From positions 1 to 9,401 of the forward strand of contig DAOVIP010000045.1 in assembly GCA_030671465.1 (NCBI GenBank): a stretch of 9,401 nt of DNA. The letters are read 5' to 3'. The stretch comes from Candidatus Aminicenantota bacterium. GTDB taxonomy: Bacteria; Acidobacteriota; Aminicenantia; UBA2199. Shown piece after piece: positions 6,247 to 9,401 of this stretch. The notes under the pieces were generated by a model. The model was not told the DNA's origin, did no database searches, and saw nothing but the letters and a program-made list of their open reading frames with translations. A program made the translations under genes and the position numbers. Every line of letters begins with the position of its first letter. Within the stretch, counting starts at the first letter, position 1.

Positions 6247-6741
6247 ATGAAAAAAAAACATGGTTTCAGTTTTCTTGAACTACTGATCGTCATTGGTTTT
6301 TTAGCCATACTGGTTTCCCTGGGATTGAGCGTCAGTTCCAAAAGCCGCAACCGGCTGAGCATCCGCAATGTTGCCCAGGAAATTTCCGGACAATTTTACA
6401 AAGTCAAACACCGTGCCATCAGGGAATTCAGAACAATTCGAATGAATTTTAGTTCCCACGGATACCAGTTTCAAATTCACGATGGCTCAAGCTGGAATGA
6501 TCTCAATGATCCCGGTTTCGGTAGCAAAACCATCGGCGATGTGGTCACAATCAATTCCCCGCTTCCCGATTTTGCCATGAACCCCAAAGGTTTCCTTGTA
6601 AAACCTGTTGCACCCAACCAATTTGCAATCATGAGTACCCAGACCATCACGCTCACTTCACCCGGCAATCAAGGAACCGATACCATCACCATCAAAATCT
6701 ATCCCTACGGAGGTATCCATGTCAGCAAAGTATTTCAATAA
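6247..6741 (+). CDS. GspH/FimT-family minor pseudopilin
   Basis: This 164-residue prepilin-like protein begins 'MKKKHG' followed by the class III cleavage point G6/F7. Mature 'FSFLELLIVIGFLAIL' has Glu at position 5 (E11) and the hydrophobic helix that packs into the pilus core. The rest is a beta-rich globular head ending 'YGGIHVSKVFQ', similar to the last strands of GspH/FimT heads. It probably belongs to the minor-pilin complex that primes type IV pilus assembly. I chose ATG 6247 because GAGGGG lies five bases ahead and the leader peptide fits prepilin peptidase; the longer reading from 6193 would put 18 extra residues before it. A run of nine A (6250-6258) follows the start codon. The ribosome site for the next gene, GGAGGT (6709-6714), is coded within its 'YGG' near the end. 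Confidence 0.9.
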   Translation: MKKKHGFSFLELLIVIGFLAILVSLGLSVSSKSRNRLSIRNVAQEISGQFYKVKHRAIREFRTIRMNFSSHGYQFQIHDGSSWNDLNDPGFGSKTIGDVVTINSPLPDFAMNPKGFLVKPVAPNQFAIMSTQTITLTSPGNQGTDTITIKIYPYGGIHVSKVFQ

Positions 6742-7111
6742 ACAGGACGGATTTTCTTTTGTAGAAGTGCTGGTTGCAACCTCAATACTGGCATTTGTAG
6801 TAGTCGGTGTTTTAACCATGACCACGACTCACATCAAAATTAATTGCTTTGCCATTCACCATACCAGGGCAGTCCAGTTAGCCGAAGATGCAGTCGAAAG
6901 ACTTCGGCGCATGGATTTTACCGCTGTCCAAACCTTCGGCACCGTAACCGAGGCCTACGGTTCCATTGAGAATTACTCTGATTTTACCAGAACCATATCT
7001 GCCACAATAATCGACGCCGATAACTACCGGATTACGGCCACAGTACGCTGGAGGAGCCAGGGAGTCGACTCCAGCCCCATCACATTTTCCATTATAAGGA
7101 CACTATCATGA
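6719..7111 (+). CDS. pilV: PilV/GspI-like minor pilin
   Basis: This is a 130-residue protein with leader 'MSAKYFNKQDG' and mature start 'FSFVEVLVATSILAF', Glu at position 5 (E16), recognised by prepilin peptidase. The 'EVLVA.SILAF' form and the short globular part ('AVQLAEDAVERLRRMDF') resemble PilV and GspI minor pilins. It probably forms the tip-priming complex with the PilW- and PilX-like neighbours. The start overlaps the previous gene by 23 bp and has GGAGGT four bases before ATG. The end overlaps the next gene by 4 bp (ATGA), so translation is likely coupled. The PilV name rests on the leader and gene order; the head diverges too much to be sure. Confidence 0.85.
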   Translation: MSAKYFNKQDGFSFVEVLVATSILAFVVVGVLTMTTTHIKINCFAIHHTRAVQLAEDAVERLRRMDFTAVQTFGTVTEAYGSIENYSDFTRTISATIIDADNYRITATVRWRSQGVDSSPITFSIIRTLS

Positions 7112-8235
7112 GAAACAACAGAGGATTTTCATTAGTGGAAATGCTGGTTTCATCAACCATATTGCTGATCATTATCATTTCCATCTATTTTCTGATCTCC
7201 ACCACACAGACCATCCATCTGTCCGAAGGACGCAAACTGGATATGAACCAGGCTGCCCGTGCCTTCGAGCAAATGGTATGTGACAATATCCGGGGCGCAG
7301 GATCCATACTGTCCCTGCTTCACACCCCCACCTTTGTCGGATCTCCGGTTCCCTTTACCGGGATCTATCCCTTGAACAACACCTCCTTTCCGGACGGGAT
7401 CATGCTGGCCTCGGGGGATCCCAAGGGAGTGACCGAAGCCACGGCTCCCTTTGTGGCCGGTTCCAGCCCCACCACCATCTCCGTCACCACGGTAGTGGAT
7501 CCGGATGATGCCTTACTAACTGCCTGGCATAAAGATGATATCGGGATGATTGCCCGGGCCGAAGGGTATTATATGTTCAAGGTTACCGCCACGCCCGCCA
7601 CCACCGATACTTCATTGACCATCCGCGCCACTCCGGTCTATTATTCCGGGCTGCTGAACACCACCAATTACAATGACCTGATTGATGAACACAACAGTGA
7701 TGCCAACAAAAAGGGAAATGCCTACACTTACGCCACCGATAGCCCGGTCATCCGGCTGGAATACTTCAATATTTTTCTGACAAAAGTCGAAAACGGTGTC
7801 CGCATCCTGACCCTGACCACAGATACCGAGGGTGTGGGCGACATCCTCAATACCTCCATTACAGACACCCGGGGCGTTCCCATTTTCACTAATATCGAGG
7901 ATATTCAATTTGAATATGTGACCAAAGACACTCCCCCGGAATTCTGGGCCTCTATCGCCACCATCGGGACCAGTTACAGCGATCCCTGTTCCTCGAGTGC
8001 CAGTGCCACCTGTACCAGTTTCATCAGCCAGTTTACCTCCCGCAACATATCGGCAGTAAGGGTCTATGTCCTCTTCAAAACCGAAGAGGAGGTTAACAAG
8101 CCCCAGGGTTCCGGAATCGAGTTTTCCAGGCCGGTCATGGGAGATATTGCTTCCGCTATCATTCCGGTGGGTCGCTTCCATTACAGCTACATGAGATACG
8201 AAGTGGCCACCCGCAATTACCTTATCTTGTATTAG
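7108..8235 (+). CDS. pilW: PilW-like minor pilin
   Basis: This is a 375-residue minor pilin, large as PilW proteins commonly are. The leader 'MRNNRG' precedes the mature 'FSLVEMLVSSTILLIII' with Glu at position 5 (E11) and a single N-terminal helix. Further features are 'AARAFEQMVCDNIRGAG' (50-65), typical of PilW/GspJ, and a Thr/Ser-rich beta domain. Two cysteines 8 residues apart, C294 and C302 ('PCSSSASATC'), may form a disulphide. The C-terminus, 'ISAVRVYVLFKTE' then 'MRYEVATRNY', also matches the PilW pattern. AAGGA precedes the ATG by 7 bases. The neighbours make a fimT-pilV-pilW-pilX-pilY1 order. Confidence 0.88.
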   Translation: MRNNRGFSLVEMLVSSTILLIIIISIYFLISTTQTIHLSEGRKLDMNQAARAFEQMVCDNIRGAGSILSLLHTPTFVGSPVPFTGIYPLNNTSFPDGIMLASGDPKGVTEATAPFVAGSSPTTISVTTVVDPDDALLTAWHKDDIGMIARAEGYYMFKVTATPATTDTSLTIRATPVYYSGLLNTTNYNDLIDEHNSDANKKGNAYTYATDSPVIRLEYFNIFLTKVENGVRILTLTTDTEGVGDILNTSITDTRGVPIFTNIEDIQFEYVTKDTPPEFWASIATIGTSYSDPCSSSASATCTSFISQFTSRNISAVRVYVLFKTEEEVNKPQGSGIEFSRPVMGDIASAIIPVGRFHYSYMRYEVATRNYLILY

Positions 8236-8245
8236 GAGAATAACC

Positions 8246-8743
8246 ATGAACATAAACGAGCAAAACGGTTCGGTGCTGATCCTGGTTCTGATAGGAACAC
8301 TGATCATTTCCCTGTTAGGCGTCTTGGGCCTGGACCAGACCACAACCGAAATAGCCATTTCCACAAATTTCGTTGCCGATAAAACCGCCCTGTTCTGTGC
8401 GGAAACCGGCATTCAATTCGCGATCAATGAACTGAGAAATACAGTGGATCCGCTGACCGTCAAGGTCGATCTGAGCGAATCCGGTTCTCACTTCAGCAGG
8501 GCATTTAAATCCGCCACCGTAAAGACCGGGAGACTCACGGATTCCATTCCCCAGTATGTCAACGGATTTACAGCCTTTTCCCCGCCACCGCCGGCCGGGG
8601 TATCCATGGAGATCGGCGGCGAGGCAGCGGTCACCCTGACGGCCTGGGAGCTGATTGTCTCTTCCATCGTACTAAACGTATCCCGGGGCGAGGCCCGCAA
8701 ACAGATCAATTCGGTCGTGGTTCTGCTGTCATCGGAATATTAG
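8246..8743 (+). CDS. pilX: PilX-like minor pilin
   Basis: This 165-residue protein starts 'MNINEQNG' and then has 'SVLILVLIGTLIISLLGVLGL' as the hydrophobic helix, with cleavage likely after G8. The mature fifth residue is Leu, not Glu; loss of this Glu is known in GspK. Next comes 'ISTNFVADKTALFCAETGIQFAINEL' in pieces typical of PilX ('A..AAE.G...A...L'). A proline run (S-P-P-P-P, residues 112-116) breaks the middle of the head. The gene begins 10 bp after pilW with AGGAGAA ahead of ATG, and is followed after 10 bp by the PilY1-like gene. It probably bridges the minor-pilin complex to PilY1. Identity is from the N-terminal pattern and position. Confidence 0.85.
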   Translation: MNINEQNGSVLILVLIGTLIISLLGVLGLDQTTTEIAISTNFVADKTALFCAETGIQFAINELRNTVDPLTVKVDLSESGSHFSRAFKSATVKTGRLTDSIPQYVNGFTAFSPPPPAGVSMEIGGEAAVTLTAWELIVSSIVLNVSRGEARKQINSVVVLLSSEY

Positions 8744-8753
8744 GGAGGAAAAA

Positions 8754-9401
8754 ATGAAAAAAATTATTTTAATCCTGTTCGTTATATTAAGTTTCTGTTT
8801 TCTCATCAATGCCTGGGAAGACGAGGTGCTGTTTACCGGCGGCACCTATTCGATTCTGAAGCCCAATGTACTGATCATGCTGGACAACTCCGGTTCCATG
8901 AATACCATCATCTTTCACCCGGATTACAATAACAACACTACTTACAGTGGTTCTTGCTGGTATCGAGAGTTGGATGATCCTGAAATATGGACTTATAATG
9001 GTCATGCTGTAAAACTATACGGTGCAACAGTATCACCTCCCAGCGAGGACGTCCGCTATCCAGCCAATTACCTTAACTGGATATATTTTCATGCCACTTC
9101 CACCCAGCGGGATGAGGTCAGCCATTTTGCCGATTACGGTACCTTTGATGCCACTGACTTCACGGATCACGAAGACACCCGCGTACGGATCGAAGTGGCC
9201 CGGAAGGTCATGATCGAGGTGATCGGGGATATCTTCGAGGACTACGACGATGACCCCACCCCCGACAAGGCCTACCCCCGCATCGGACTATCAACATTTG
9301 ATGATAGTTCGGCAATGATGGGAGGACAAAGAAATCACGACTGCCAGACCAGCAGCAATTTTCAGGCTTTTGAAAGTCTCATCAAGAACATCGATGCCGA
9401 A
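8754..9401 (+). CDS. pilY1: PilY1-like pilus tip protein, N-terminal VWA-type part (3' partial)
   Basis: The frame runs from ATG 8754 (GGGAGG five to ten bases ahead) through the right edge: 216 codons without a stop. Residues 1-20 form a Sec-type signal peptide (basic start, hydrophobic core) with cleavage likely after 'LINA'. The segment 'KPNVLIMLDNSGSM' holds the MIDAS motif D44-x-S46-x-S48, which binds a divalent metal in von Willebrand A domains. The 'PANYLNWI' (103-110), 'RIEVARKVM' and 'YPRIGLSTFDD' blocks are typical of the PilY1/TcpY N-terminal region. An acidic stretch lies at 162-168 ('EDYDDDP'). PilY1 normally goes on to a C-terminal beta-propeller with a calcium loop, which is outside the window. 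The likely role is tip adhesin and pilus assembly factor, secreted with the minor pilins. Part of the coding sequence (about 8930-9035) is more AT-rich than its flanks. Confidence 0.9.
   Translation, partial: MKKIILILFVILSFCFLINAWEDEVLFTGGTYSILKPNVLIMLDNSGSMNTIIFHPDYNNNTTYSGSCWYRELDDPEIWTYNGHAVKLYGATVSPPSEDVRYPANYLNWIYFHATSTQRDEVSHFADYGTFDATDFTDHEDTRVRIEVARKVMIEVIGDIFEDYDDDPTPDKAYPRIGLSTFDDSSAMMGGQRNHDCQTSSNFQAFESLIKNIDAE

Noticed and set aside
6093..6278. Small 61-codon frame in the intergenic region.
   Set aside because: There is no ribosome site, its composition is that of AT-rich non-coding DNA, and it runs into the real pilin gene in another frame.
7612..8412. 266-codon minus-strand frame opposite pilW/pilX.
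   Set aside because: The plus strand carries clear PilW and PilX features with ribosome sites; this is a shadow frame.

Overview
The window looks like bacterial chromosome from a diderm (Gram-negative-type) organism. The evidence is a type IV pilus minor-pilin and PilY1 cassette with a sigma-54-type promoter, beside a riboflavin operon that uses a fused RibBA. Genes are tightly packed, with overlaps of 1 to 23 bp and gaps of 1 to 10 bp. Coding DNA is moderately GC-rich, while the single long intergenic region is AT-rich. I cannot name the species. The content would fit an uncultured lineage of the Desulfobacterota or Acidobacteriota/Aminicenantes kind, but that is inference only. I see no mobile elements, CRISPR arrays, tRNA or rRNA genes.

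Layout. (1) 1-1371, plus strand: the C-terminal part of a spermidine-synthase-like protein with a TPR-like tail, cut by the left edge. Its methyltransferase-like fold appears to have lost about 40 residues in frame, including the expected catalytic segment. (2) 1389-5946, minus strand: a compact convergent operon that reads, in transcription order, ftsY - ribD - ribE - ribBA - HEAT-repeat protein. A candidate sigma-70-like promoter (TTGAAA-N18-TATAAT) lies just upstream of ftsY. RibBA, RibD and RibE supply most of the route from GTP and ribulose 5-phosphate to riboflavin. Lumazine synthase (ribH) is absent and its usual place after ribBA holds the HEAT-repeat gene. (3) 5947-6246: an AT-rich divergent intergenic region with both promoters and several short repeats that could bind regulators. 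(4) 6247 to the right edge, plus strand: GspH/FimT-like pseudopilin - PilV-like - PilW-like - PilX-like - PilY1-like (cut by the right edge). The pilin-like genes carry class III (prepilin peptidase) leaders and the PilY1-like product has a Sec signal and a MIDAS motif.

How the genes work together. The plus-strand operon should make the minor-pilin tip complex that primes type IV pilus assembly and carries the PilY1 adhesin or mechanosensor. A well-formed GG-N10-GC sigma-54 element just upstream suggests control by an NtrC/PilR-type activator. The minus-strand operon joins the signal recognition particle receptor, which delivers membrane proteins to the Sec system, to flavin biosynthesis. The features most worth a second look are the internal deletion in the spermidine-synthase-like gene, the sigma-54 promoter with its very short predicted leader, the ftsY-rib-HEAT arrangement without ribH, and a His-to-Gln change in the RibB half of RibBA. 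I did not find a convincing entirely new system.
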